64,000 bases of DNA, taken from Methylobacterium planeticum. GTDB taxonomy: Bacteria; Pseudomonadota; Alphaproteobacteria; Rhizobiales; Beijerinckiaceae. The DNA lies in contig NZ_VZZJ01000014.1 in the NCBI RefSeq assembly GCF_008806345.1, positions 81,723-145,722 of the forward strand, read 5' to 3'. This document shows, in pieces, positions 17,880 to 26,629 of this stretch. The notes under the pieces were generated by a model. The model saw only the letters and a list, made by a program, of their open reading frames with translations, had not been told where the DNA came from and ran no database searches. Made by a program: the position numbers and the translations under genes. Every line of letters begins with the position of its first letter. Positions within the stretch are counted from its first letter, which is position 1.

Positions 17880-18893
17880 ATGATCATCAGGGATGCCCTG
17901 CTTGCCGGTCCGCTCGGCTTTGGTGCCGCGCCTCTCGGCAACATGTTCCGCGAAATTCCGGAGAGTGAGGCGGAAGCCACCGTGGATGCAGCCTGGGAAG
18001 CCGGAACGCGCTACTTCGACACCGCTCCCTTCTACGGTACCGGACTGTCCGAGATCAGGCTCGGCAAGGCCCTGTCGAAGTACCCCCGAGACGCCTACCG
18101 CCTCAGCACCAAGGTGGGCCGCCTCATCCTCGACGAGATGGAGACGGGCGGGCGCGACCAGGGCGAGAAGGGCGAGATCTTCAAGTACGGGCGTCCGAAC
18201 AAGATCGTCTACGACTACACGGAAGATGGCACGAAGCGATCCATCGCGGACAGCCTCAAGCGCATGGGCGTCGACAAGATCGACTTCGTCTGGGTCCATG
18301 ACCTCGCCAGGGACTTCCACGGCGACAAATGGGTCGGGTTGTTCGAGCAGGCGCGGACCGGCGCCTTCCGCGCGCTCGACCGGCTGCGCGACGAGGGCGT
18401 GATCAAGGCCTGGGGACTTGGGGTCAACAACGTCGAGCCGGTCGAACTCCTGCTCTCGCTCGACGAGGCCCGGCCGAACGGAACGTTGCTGGCAGGCCGC
18501 TACACGCTCCTGGACCACGAGAGGGCGCTTGAGCGCCTGATGCCCGCCGCGATCGAGAAGAAGGTCGAGATCGTCATCGGAGGCCCATACAGTTCCGGCG
18601 TGCTCGCGGGCGGCCAGCACTTCGAGTACGGCTCGGTGCCGCCGAAGATTGCCGCGAAGGTCGAGACGATCAAGGCGCTTTGCGGCAAGCATGGCGTGCC
18701 AATCAAGGCTGCCGCGCTCCACTTCTCGCTGGCCCATCCCGCCTCCGCAGCCGTCATTCCCGGTGCGAGCAGGCCGGAGCGGATCGCCGAAGACCACGCG
18801 GCGATCAACTTCGCGGTGCCCGAGGATTTCTGGCGTGACCTGCGCCGGAGCGGCATCGTTGCGCCGAATGCGCCTCTTCCGTTCGGGCAGTAG
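17880..18893 (+). CDS. Aldo/keto reductase (L-fucose/galactose dehydrogenase-like)
   Basis: The 337-aa protein belongs to the aldo/keto reductase superfamily, NAD(P)-dependent (alpha/beta)8-barrel oxidoreductases. The catalytic tetrad is visible: Asp and Tyr in YFDTAPFYGTGLSE (near 50-62), Lys in LSTKVGR (near 79) and His in WVHDLA (near 140). The extra loop GGRDQGEKGEIFKYGRPNK and the PYSSGVLAGGQHFEY segment are typical of the D-threo-aldose / L-fucose dehydrogenase branch, which oxidises aldoses to lactones. It precedes a SRPBCC protein by 9 nt, so the two are co-transcribed. The sugar substrate is not established. Confidence 0.88.
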   Translation: MIIRDALLAGPLGFGAAPLGNMFREIPESEAEATVDAAWEAGTRYFDTAPFYGTGLSEIRLGKALSKYPRDAYRLSTKVGRLILDEMETGGRDQGEKGEIFKYGRPNKIVYDYTEDGTKRSIADSLKRMGVDKIDFVWVHDLARDFHGDKWVGLFEQARTGAFRALDRLRDEGVIKAWGLGVNNVEPVELLLSLDEARPNGTLLAGRYTLLDHERALERLMPAAIEKKVEIVIGGPYSSGVLAGGQHFEYGSVPPKIAAKVETIKALCGKHGVPIKAAALHFSLAHPASAAVIPGASRPERIAEDHAAINFAVPEDFWRDLRRSGIVAPNAPLPFGQ

Positions 18894-18902
18894 GCGGCGG
18901 TC

Positions 18903-19325
18903 ATGGCGACGGCATCGGCAAGCGTCGACATCCCAGCTTCCGCCTCAGAGGCGTGGCAGCTCATCGGCGGGTTCGGCTCACTCCCGGACTGGCTGCCCTA
19001 CATCGTGAAATCCGAGCTGAGCGAGGGCGGCCGCGTTCGGCACCTCGCAAACCCGGACGGTGGCGTCATCGTCGAGCGGCTCATGGCGTTCGACGAGATC
19101 GGACGGAGCTACAGCTACCACATCCTCCAGTCGCCCTTCCCGCAGACGGGCTACCTGTCGACATTGCGGGTGAGAGAGAGCGCCGACGGCAAGCAGTCGC
19201 GCGTGGAATGGTTCGGCGAGTTCCAACCCGTCGGGGTGAGCGACACGGAAATCTCCAAGCTGTTCCAGGGGATCTACGAGGATGGCCTTGCCGCCCTGAA
19301 GAAGCACTACGCCGACAGAGGCTGA
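18903..19325 (+). CDS. SRPBCC family protein (polyketide cyclase/dehydratase-like)
   Basis: The 140-aa product has the START/SRPBCC layout: a first strand and helix ASASVDIPASASEAWQLIGG, FGSLPDWLPYIVKSEL, VIVERLMAFDEIGRSYSYHI, and a long C-terminal helix ISKLFQGIYEDGLAALKKHY. Such proteins bind small hydrophobic ligands; without catalytic residues to point to, a specific role cannot be given. It starts 9 nt after the aldo/keto reductase and is in the same operon. Confidence 0.85.
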   Translation: MATASASVDIPASASEAWQLIGGFGSLPDWLPYIVKSELSEGGRVRHLANPDGGVIVERLMAFDEIGRSYSYHILQSPFPQTGYLSTLRVRESADGKQSRVEWFGEFQPVGVSDTEISKLFQGIYEDGLAALKKHYADRG

Positions 19326-19437
19326 ATGGCCGAGGCCCGCACGGAGTGGTGCCGATCTTCCCAGCATCGAGAGCCAATGAGGCGCGCCGCCTCCGCGAGA
19401 TGCGCGGTTGCGGCGCGCCCTTTCCGGAGATGCGACG

Positions 19438-19545
19438 ATGGCGAAGATCCTGTGCGTCCCGTACCCGGATCCGGTCGACGAGTACCCGAAAGCCTCTCCA
19501 CGCGACGAGATCCCAACGATCTCGGTCTACGACATCAGGGTGCTG
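19438..19545 (+). pseudogene. N-terminal remnant of NAD-dependent formate dehydrogenase
   Basis: ATG 19438, with GGAG about 9 nt upstream, opens with MAKILCVPYPDPVDEYPKAS and then PRDEIPTISVY. This is the start of the D-2-hydroxyacid-dehydrogenase-type formate dehydrogenase (Pseudomonas sp. 101 type begins AKVLCVLYDDPVDGYPKTYA). After about 35 codons the similarity ends; the open frame continues to 19860 with unrelated Arg/Ser-rich sequence. The catalytic and NAD domains are absent, so the gene was cut shortly after its start. Confidence 0.7.
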
Positions 19546-19979
19546 GCCGGCTCCAACCGGGCAGCCAGCCTCTCGGCAGACCGACCCAAACCACGTTCCA
19601 AACAACGCTTTGGTGAAGGACCGCCCGCGGTCCATCGAGATGAACGTGAACGCACCAGTGCTTGTTGCCTCGACCAATGCAGCCACCGGCAGCAGGATCG
19701 GCGTGGGCACTACCCTGCCGGACTGCATCTTGCCGCGACGTGGGACTTCCCGGTGCTGGGGCGACTTGAACCGACGCAAAATCGATCGCCGATCATTGGC
19801 TTGCCCGAAAGCGCCGTTTCGCTCTCGGCCAACCTCGATCATTCGAAGCCTCGAGGCTGAATTCGCCGATCGTGGGAACTGCGTTTGATGCCGACCATCT
19901 TCATCAAGAGCGGAACCGGGCCAATCCGGTTCCGCCGTGCCGTATTCACGGGAAGTCTGTGAGATGGCGACCTGACCGT
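19546..19979. other. Intergenic region after the formate dehydrogenase remnant
   Basis: About 430 bp between the remnant and the 3' end of the MFS gene. Open frames on both strands are low quality and none matches a known family. I see nothing supportable. Confidence 0.4.
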
Positions 19980-21284
19980 CTAGCGATCGCCCAGCGAAGC
20001 CGGGATGATCCGCATCAGGATAGCGCCCGCCAACATGCACGCAGCCACGGCGTAGAGGCCGAAAGCCGGGTTGCCGGTGAGCACGTTCAACCCGCCTACC
20101 ATGTAGGGCGAGACGAACCCGGCGAGGTTCCCGATGCAGTTGATGGTCGCGATGCCGGCGGCGGCCGAGGTGCCCGCCAGGAACGCACAGGGTACGCCCC
20201 AGAAGAGCGACAGGGCCGAGAGCATGCCCGCCGTGCCGATGCTGAGCCAGAACACCGCTGCGGCTGGGCTTTGCCCGACATAGCCGGCGAGTGCCAAGCC
20301 GAGCGCGCCGATCGCCAGCGCCGCGGAAAAATGCGCCCGACGTCGGCGGGTGCGATCGGCGCTGATCCCGGTCAGGATGATGGACGGGATGGCGACGAGG
20401 TAGGGAATGGCCGAGAGCCAGCCGACCGTTGCGACGTCCTTGATGCCCGACTCTTTCACGATCGAGGGCAGCCAGAAGCTGATCCCGTAGAGGCCGATGA
20501 TCGTCATGAAGTAGACGCCGCTCAGCTTCCAGATCCGCACATCCTTGAGGAAGTCCATGGAGGTGGCGTGGACGACCTTGTCGCCGTCCTCATGGCGCAA
20601 CTCGGCGCTCACCTCGGCCTTCTCGGCGTCGGTGAGCCACTTTGCCTGTTCGGGCCGGTCGACCATCAGGTACAGCACCGCGACGCCGGCGATCAGCGAC
20701 GGGGCAGCCTCGAGCAGGAATAGCCATTGCCAGGCCTTCATCACCGTCGAGCCGTCGAAGTACTGGAGGATCAACCCCGACACCGGACCTCCGACGACGC
20801 CCGCGAGCGGGATCGCGATGTAGTAGAAGCCCAGGGCGAAGCCGCGCTTCTTGGCCGGGAACCAATACGTCAAGTAGAGCATGATGCCCGGCGAGAATCC
20901 GGCCTCGGCGAGGCCGAGGAAGAATCGCGCGGCGTAGAACTGGATTGGGGTTGTGACGAACAGCGTCAGGGCCGAAATGATCGCCCAGGTGATCATGATC
21001 CGGGCGATCCAGATCCGGGCGCCAAGCTTATGCAGAGCGAGATTGCTTGGAACTTCGAAAATGAAGTAGCCGATGAAGAAAACGCCCGCCCCGAAACCGT
21101 AGACGGCATCGCTGAAGCCGAGATCCGACATCATCTGGAGCTTGGCGAAGCCGACATTCACCCGGTCGAGATATGCGACCAGGTAACAGACAACGATGAA
21201 CGGCATGATCCGCCACGTGATCTTGCGGTAGACATTCGTCTCCGCAGTCCGCGCGCCGAGGTCGAGGCTGGCTGCTTGATCCAT
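19980..21284 (-). CDS. MFS transporter, anion:cation symporter (ACS) family
   Basis: The 434-aa inner-membrane protein has 12 predicted helices and the ACS-type marks: ITWRIMPFIVVCYLVAYLDR followed by VNVGFAKLQMMSDLGFS, then FFIGYFIFEVPSNL and RFFLGLAEAGFSPGIMLYLT. The family takes up organic anions such as tartrate, galactonate, glucarate or phthalate. ATG 21284 is chosen because TTGGAGGAAACC precedes it. It lies 175 nt downstream of the SAF-domain oxidoreductase on the same strand, and the two likely serve one catabolic route. Confidence 0.9.
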   Translation of the reverse strand: MDQAASLDLGARTAETNVYRKITWRIMPFIVVCYLVAYLDRVNVGFAKLQMMSDLGFSDAVYGFGAGVFFIGYFIFEVPSNLALHKLGARIWIARIMITWAIISALTLFVTTPIQFYAARFFLGLAEAGFSPGIMLYLTYWFPAKKRGFALGFYYIAIPLAGVVGGPVSGLILQYFDGSTVMKAWQWLFLLEAAPSLIAGVAVLYLMVDRPEQAKWLTDAEKAEVSAELRHEDGDKVVHATSMDFLKDVRIWKLSGVYFMTIIGLYGISFWLPSIVKESGIKDVATVGWLSAIPYLVAIPSIILTGISADRTRRRRAHFSAALAIGALGLALAGYVGQSPAAAVFWLSIGTAGMLSALSLFWGVPCAFLAGTSAAAGIATINCIGNLAGFVSPYMVGGLNVLTGNPAFGLYAVAACMLAGAILMRIIPASLGDR

Positions 21285-21458
21285 GGTTTCCTCCAATCGG
21301 CCCTCTTGGCGGGCTCTGTCGCGGTGATCGGGATTGGCGTACCGGCCTCGCGGCACATGCGGGGCCGGCACGTGTTCGGGCGCCTGGCGGTCTCTTGCGC
21401 CTCGGGGGCTCGGACGTCGGCAGCCTCAGATTTAGCCCAAGGGTGACGGGCGCGACTG

Positions 21459-22835
21459 TCAGGCGACCTTTCGCGGAGCTTGAGCCGGACTTATCTCCGA
21501 GCGGAACATCGCCTCCATCTCCCGCCGGACGTGGATCGCCTCCTTGCTCGCGTCGTACTCGACGTCGCTCCATCGGACGGCACGGCCGGCGGGCACGTCA
21601 TTCTTCAGCACCATGTTGTGCGCGAGCCCGATCGGCAGGGCGTCCTGGGCCAGCGAATCTGCCGTGGGCATCAGCTTGCCGTAGACGGTGAAGCCGCCCT
21701 CGCCGTCGAGCATCTCACCGGCGCGGAGGGCTCGCTTGGCGGTCGCTGCCACGTCCCCGCGCCATTCCGTGGTTGCGCCGGTCGCTTCGCCGCGCACCGC
21801 GATCGAGGCCACGGAAATTCCGAGCTCGAGACCGATCAGGTGATAGGGCTTGTAGGTTGCGGCGTAGCGGCCGCTATCGTCGGTCCTCAAGCCGTACTGC
21901 GCGAAGCAGTCCCGCACGTACCGGCTCGGCGCTTCGAACACCGCGTAGACGCCCCAGCGCAGATCGCGGAAGACGGGACGCCCGTCCCGCTCGAGCGAGG
22001 AGATCACCTCGACGGTGCCGCGATCCGCGAGGATCCCGCCGTCGCAGACGGGCCTCAGGATGTTGGGCAGGTCATCGACGCCGCAGGGCGGGAAGGCGAG
22101 CCCGTCGCGCGGGGGCGTCAACCCGCAGGCATTGGCGACGGCCGCCATCTCGAGCGCTGACTTGGTGCCGTCGAGGAAGGAGTTGAACATCTGTGCGTTG
22201 AAGTCGCCGCCCGCGACCTGCTCGGCACTGAAGCCGTAATGCCCCCAGACCGTGTCGGGCGTGGAGCTGTGATAGGCCGGCAGGTATTTCGTGCCCTTGC
22301 CCGCGCAGATCACCTCCAGCCCGATCGTACGGGCCCAGTCGACGAGTTCGGCGATGAGCGCCGGCTGGTCCCCCGAAGCCATGGAGTAGATGATCCCGGC
22401 CTCCGCCGCCCGGCGGGCGAGGAGTGGTCCGGCGAGCACATCCGCCTCGACGTTGACCATCACGATGTGCTTGCGGTGCTCGCAGGCCTTGAGCGCATGG
22501 TGGATACCGGCGGCCGGGCTTCCCGTCGCGTCGATCACGATGTCGACGAAGGGGCTCGCGATCATCGCGTCGGCGTCGTCGGTAATGACGGTCGTGCCGG
22601 CCTTGGCGGCGGCCTCCATCGTGCTCGCCGCGAAGCGGGCATCGTCCCAGCCGACGCGCAGCAACGATTGTCGCGCCCGGTCCGGCGACAGGTCGGCCAC
22701 CGCGATGAGATGGATGCCGGGCGTCCGGGGCGCCTGCGACAGGTACATGGAACCGAACTTGCCGGCGCCGATCAGGCCCACGCGGACCGGGCGCCCCTCA
22801 CTTGCGCATCGCTCCAGCTTGGAAAACAAGGACAT
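21459..22835 (-). CDS. NAD(P)-dependent oxidoreductase with C-terminal SAF domain
   Basis: The 458-aa protein begins with a Rossmann fold (VRVGLIGAGKFGSMYLSQ, residues 18-35, then VADLSPDRAR) related to homoserine dehydrogenase-like oxidoreductases. The C-terminal part (GEMLDGEGGFTVYGKLMPTA to LAHNMVLKNDVPAGRAVRWS) is a SAF domain, which is why relatives are often mislabelled flagellar protein FlgA. Several family members act in catabolism of sugar acids and branched polyols. Neighbours are an MFS anion permease, a LysR regulator in divergent orientation and a class II aldolase, consistent with oxidation of a sugar acid before aldol cleavage. The substrate is not known. Confidence 0.75.
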   Translation of the reverse strand: MSLFSKLERCASEGRPVRVGLIGAGKFGSMYLSQAPRTPGIHLIAVADLSPDRARQSLLRVGWDDARFAASTMEAAAKAGTTVITDDADAMIASPFVDIVIDATGSPAAGIHHALKACEHRKHIVMVNVEADVLAGPLLARRAAEAGIIYSMASGDQPALIAELVDWARTIGLEVICAGKGTKYLPAYHSSTPDTVWGHYGFSAEQVAGGDFNAQMFNSFLDGTKSALEMAAVANACGLTPPRDGLAFPPCGVDDLPNILRPVCDGGILADRGTVEVISSLERDGRPVFRDLRWGVYAVFEAPSRYVRDCFAQYGLRTDDSGRYAATYKPYHLIGLELGISVASIAVRGEATGATTEWRGDVAATAKRALRAGEMLDGEGGFTVYGKLMPTADSLAQDALPIGLAHNMVLKNDVPAGRAVRWSDVEYDASKEAIHVRREMEAMFRSEISPAQAPRKVA

Positions 22836-22997
22836 GTCGCAATCTCCCTAAAGCGGCGCGCGTTCGGCGAACCCGAAACTCGGCGTCGCGCTTGCACTTT
22901 TTCGCGAGACTGGAACTATCATTCGAATCCGCGCACGCCCATGTGGAGGATCGCAAAGGCGCCGTGCGGAAATCCCAACATCCAGCGGCGACACCCG

Positions 22998-23894
22998 ATG
23001 GCCGATTTCGATTGGAACGACCTGCGTGCCTTTCTCGCCATCGCGCGGGTGGGGCGGCTGACGATCGCTGCGCAGCGCATGGGCATCGACCACTCGACCC
23101 TGAGCCGGCGACTGACCGCGCTCGAGGCTGCACTCGGCACGCGGCTCTTCGACCGGCGCCCCTCGGGCTTCTCCCTCACGAGCGATGGCGAGCAGCTTCT
23201 CGCGGATGCCGAGAGGATGGAGAGCGTGGCGATCACCATGCGGTCGCGCCTGGACGAAGCCTCGCATCAGGTGAGCGGCACAGTGCGGCTCGGCACGCCG
23301 GAGGCGTTCGGAACATATTTCCTGGCACCGCGGCTCGCCGAGCTTTTCGCGGCACAGCCGGCCCTCGAGATTGAGTTGGTGGCCAACCCGCGCAGCTTCA
23401 GCCTGTCGAAGCGCGAGGCGGATCTCGCTGTCAGCATGGCCCGGCCGGAGACGGGCCGGCTCTTCGCCCACAAGCTCGTCGATTACGGTCTCGGCATCTA
23501 CGCGGCGCGCGGCTACGCAGGAACGGTCCGTTCGGTCGACGACCTGCCGCACCACCGCTGGGTCGGGTATGTCGAGGATCTGCTCTGGACGAGCGAGCTC
23601 AACTACCTCCCGCAGATCTCGCCGACGATCCACCCGCACGCACGGATCTCGAACGTCATCACCCAGTTGGAGGCGGTGCGCGGTGGGGTGGGCCTCGGGA
23701 TCCTACCGCATTTCATGGCGCGGGGCTGCGGCGACCTCACGGCGATCCTGCCCCAGGATGTGCGCATCACGCGCGCCTACTGGCTCATCGCCCACGCGGA
23801 TACGCGCGACCTGCTCAGGGTCAAGCTCGTCTCGGAATTCCTCAGGCGGCAGGCGGCGGCGGCGGGCGACGCCTTCTGGCTGGCGCGACCGTAG
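22998..23894 (+). CDS. LysR family transcriptional regulator
   Basis: The 298-aa protein has an N-terminal winged HTH (FDWNDLRAFLAIARVGRLTI, then HSTLSRRLTALEAALGTRLF) and a LysR effector domain (about 90-290). ATG 22998 fits the family start; the long upstream frame is antisense to the oxidoreductase gene. It is divergent from the SAF oxidoreductase (22835), separated by 162 bp, and is therefore the likely activator of the oxidoreductase-MFS unit. Its last 53 bp overlap the 3' end of a second LysR gene on the other strand. Confidence 0.9.
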   Translation: MADFDWNDLRAFLAIARVGRLTIAAQRMGIDHSTLSRRLTALEAALGTRLFDRRPSGFSLTSDGEQLLADAERMESVAITMRSRLDEASHQVSGTVRLGTPEAFGTYFLAPRLAELFAAQPALEIELVANPRSFSLSKREADLAVSMARPETGRLFAHKLVDYGLGIYAARGYAGTVRSVDDLPHHRWVGYVEDLLWTSELNYLPQISPTIHPHARISNVITQLEAVRGGVGLGILPHFMARGCGDLTAILPQDVRITRAYWLIAHADTRDLLRVKLVSEFLRRQAAAAGDAFWLARP

Positions 23895-24834
23895 GCGCGT
23901 CGGAGGTAGCCATCAGGCCGGCATCCGCGCCCGCCTGCGCCCGGCTCTCCCGCTCCGCCTCCAGAAGCCACCGGCGGAAGGCCCAGATCTTCTCCAAATC
24001 GCCGTCGCCGTCGCGGTAACAGATGAAGTGGAGATCCCGGTACAGGCTCCGCACCCGGCCGTTGCCGAGGCGAACGAGTTGCCCGGCGTCGATCTCGGCC
24101 TGAGCGAAGCGCAGACTCTCCAGTGCGACCCCAAGCCCCTGAACCGCGGCCGAAATCACGAGGGAGCCACGGTCGAACGCGGCGCCGCCCGGCGTTTGCG
24201 GAAGCGGGAGACCATTGACCGCGAACCAGTCCGGCCACCGCACCGGGCTGAACGAGGATTCGAGCCGCGTGAAGCGCCCGACCGTGGACGGCTCGATCTG
24301 TCCGAGGCCCCGATCGATCTCCGGAGTACACAGAGCCGCGATCTCCTCGCGGCCGAGTGACTCGACCGCCAATCCGGGCCCATGTGGAGGGCGACCGTAG
24401 GCAATCAGAACGTCGATCTCGTCATGCCGGCTCAAGTCGATCGGATCGGCGTTGGTAGAGAGGCGGATGCCGAGGCCGGGATGCCTCTCCACGAAGGAGG
24501 GCAATCGTGGGCTCAGCCACTTGGCCGCGAAGCTCGGCGTACAATGGACCGACAGGGTTGAGGGCGGCGGCGGGCTCAACCCGGTGCAGGCCCGCTCGAT
24601 TATGTCGAACGCATCCGAAACGCCAGCGAGCAGGCGTTCGCCATCGACGGTGAGCATCACTTGCCGATTGGCCCTTCGGAAGAGCGCGCGCTCAAGCGTC
24701 CGCTCCAACGCGCGGATCTGGTGGCTCACCGCCGAGGGCGTGAGATGCAACTCCTCACTCGCCCGCGCGAAACTGCCGAGACGCGCGGCGGCCTCGAAGG
24801 CGCGCAGCCCAGGAAAGCTCGGGATCCGGCGCAT
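23842..24834 (-). CDS. LysR family transcriptional regulator, GcvA-like
   Basis: The 330-aa protein starts with MRRIPSFPGLRAFEAAARLG and an HTH region ASEELHLTPSAVSHQIRALE typical of the GcvA/AmpR branch, with an effector domain to about residue 295. The C-terminus is extended by a low-complexity tail (VAPARRRRPPPPPAA) inside the region that overlaps the convergent LysR gene by 53 bp. It is divergent from the class II aldolase gene (starts 25237), which it may control. The tail may come from loss of an earlier stop codon. Confidence 0.88.
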   Translation of the reverse strand: MRRIPSFPGLRAFEAAARLGSFARASEELHLTPSAVSHQIRALERTLERALFRRANRQVMLTVDGERLLAGVSDAFDIIERACTGLSPPPPSTLSVHCTPSFAAKWLSPRLPSFVERHPGLGIRLSTNADPIDLSRHDEIDVLIAYGRPPHGPGLAVESLGREEIAALCTPEIDRGLGQIEPSTVGRFTRLESSFSPVRWPDWFAVNGLPLPQTPGGAAFDRGSLVISAAVQGLGVALESLRFAQAEIDAGQLVRLGNGRVRSLYRDLHFICYRDGDGDLEKIWAFRRWLLEAERESRAQAGADAGLMATSDAPTVAPARRRRPPPPPAA

Positions 24835-25236
24835 TCAGCAACCCGTGAATAGAATTCATGAAAAGAGTGAAAAAACGTCGTTTGTCAACGGGTTGGTCCG
24901 GCACAATAGTGCTTCTCACGCCACGAAGGCGATTGAGCGGAGACGGTCGAGAACGCCGTCAACGGCGGACACGCGGGAGGACGGCACAGGATGCGACCGT
25001 GCGCGCCGGGCGCAACCGCGCGGTGGCTGGTGCCGTTCACGATGGCCTGCTCCGTGGCCGTCGCCTTCGATCCTCTCAATACCGGGTACGCGACGTCGCC
25101 GATGTCGGGCCGGTCTCCAGTATCGCCCGCCCTCTGACCGATCGGTCCCCAACCGCCGGTCTCGTCTGCGGTCATCGAGCCGGTTGGGCCATGAGGATCG
25201 CAGGGTCCTACCCCGCAAACTGAGAGAGTGCGAACC
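24835..25236. other. Divergent intergenic region between LysR and aldolase
   Basis: About 400 bp without a gene. The first 70 bp are AT-richer (AATAGAATTCATG near 24849, then AAAAAACG), which fits a LysR-type control region for the divergent regulator. The rest has only poor open frames. Confidence 0.4.
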
Positions 25237-26103
25237 ATGCTCGACGACGATCACGCCCACCCCGACGACGTTGCCCTCCAACTCGCCGATGACAGCGCCG
25301 GCCGCAAGCGGATCTCGATCTACCAGCCCGAGCAGGCCGGCCTGATCTTCCCCGAGATCCCGGATTTCAACAGCTTCGAGGAGGAGCGAACCTACCGCAA
25401 GCAGCACCTCGTTGCCGCCTGCCGCGCCTTCGCGATGCACGGCTTCGATTACGGCTTCGCCGGACATCTCACGATCCGCGACCCCGAACGTCCCGAACTC
25501 TACTGGACCAATCCGATGTGCGTGCACTTCTCTCAGGTGCGGATGTCGAACTTGATCCTTGCCGACCACAACGGCGACGTGGTTGAAGGCCGATATGCGG
25601 TCAACCGCGCGGGCTTCGTCCTTCATGCGGCCGTTCATGATGAGTATCCGGACGTGATGGCGATGTGCCACGCGCACACCGTCCACGGCACCGCCTGGTG
25701 CGCCACCGGCCGGCCGCTCGACATGATCAGCCAGGACGCTGCGGCCTTCTACAACAGCCACGCGGTCATCGGCGCCTCGGCGGGCGCGGTCGCGGTGGAA
25801 AAGGCGAGCGGCCAATCGGTCGCCCAGCAGATCGGTCGCAATCGCGGGGTGCTGCACCAGAACCACGGCCTCCTGACCACGAGCCGGCACAGTATCGACG
25901 ATGCGGCCTTCTGGTTCATCGCGCTTGAGCGCGCCTGCCAGCAGCAACTCCTGGTGGAGGCGACGGGGATCAAGCCACAGGTATTGTCGGAAAAGACCGC
26001 CCGCTACAGCCGTGAGCACGTGGGCAGCGACTATATCGGTTGGCTACATTTCCAGACGCTCTACAGCCACATCGCGGCGACGCAGACGGACATGTTCGCA
26101 TAG
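25237..26103 (+). CDS. Class II aldolase/adducin family protein
   Basis: The 288-aa protein has the class II aldolase fold, in which a zinc ion held by three His residues supports retro-aldol cleavage or decarboxylation. Visible marks are ACRAFAMHGFDYGFAGHLTI (near 65-85), the metal motif CHAHTVHG (near 145) and VLHQNHGLLTT (near 206-217) holding the third His. ATG 25237 follows GAGAGAG; a GTG three codons earlier is possible. It is the next gene after two LysR regulators and the oxidoreductase-MFS pair, and most likely cleaves the product of that route. A strong terminator follows. Confidence 0.87.
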   Translation: MLDDDHAHPDDVALQLADDSAGRKRISIYQPEQAGLIFPEIPDFNSFEEERTYRKQHLVAACRAFAMHGFDYGFAGHLTIRDPERPELYWTNPMCVHFSQVRMSNLILADHNGDVVEGRYAVNRAGFVLHAAVHDEYPDVMAMCHAHTVHGTAWCATGRPLDMISQDAAAFYNSHAVIGASAGAVAVEKASGQSVAQQIGRNRGVLHQNHGLLTTSRHSIDDAAFWFIALERACQQQLLVEATGIKPQVLSEKTARYSREHVGSDYIGWLHFQTLYSHIAATQTDMFA

Positions 26104-26124
26104 GCATCGCATGACAGGCCTCTC

Positions 26125-26158
26125 GCCCGGGGGAACTGGAGTTCTCCCGGGCGTTTTC
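26125..26158 (+). terminator. Rho-independent terminator of the aldolase gene
   Basis: A 13-bp stem GCCCGGGGGAACT / AGTTCTCCCGGGC (one G-T pair) with a 2-nt gap lies 21 nt past the aldolase stop and is followed by GTTTTC. It is the clearest terminator in the window. Confidence 0.85.
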
Positions 26159-26314
26159 GGCGAAGCCGTAAGCCATGTTCAGTCCCGCCGGACGCCTCCA
26201 TTCCATGGTCGCTCAATTCAGGGGATCTATCAACGCTTCGATTTCTGAGGCCGACATCAGCCAAGAAACTGGCGTCAATCGTTCGGCGGACTTGGTCCGA
26301 GTCCTTGAGAGCGC

Positions 26315-26629
26315 CTAACAGGCGATCAACCCGAGGCAAGCATCTCGCCGTCCGGCAGCGTCCGCAATGGACCTGTCGATCAGCAGCTTGTTGGCCTCAA
26401 AGCTTGCGTCCGTCTCGACGGAGATATTGCTGAATTCCGTCGATGAATCCAATCCGATGCTGAATTTTCCCAGATTTGTCCTTAAGACAACTCTGCCTGA
26501 TTGCGAGAACAGCGGGTACCAGTCTTGATTGTCACGGCCATGACGCTTAGGCAAAATGGCAGGTGTTCCCGCAGGCCTTGAGCAAGGCGTCGTTCCCGTG
26601 CGCTCGCAACAGACGACCGATCGGCGCAC
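26315..26629 (-). CDS. Possible hypothetical protein, about 104 aa
   Basis: The middle of this minus frame (YPLFSQSGRVVLRTNLGKFS, then DSSTEFSNISVETDASFEAN) looks like real protein, and the DNA here is less GC-rich than around it. The N-terminal 30 residues overlap the start of the hydrolase gene on the other strand and look less natural, so the true start may be internal or lost. No family recognised; the gene may be a foreign fragment. Confidence 0.3.
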   Translation of the reverse strand: MRRSVVCCERTGTTPCSRPAGTPAILPKRHGRDNQDWYPLFSQSGRVVLRTNLGKFSIGLDSSTEFSNISVETDASFEANKLLIDRSIADAAGRRDACLGLIAC

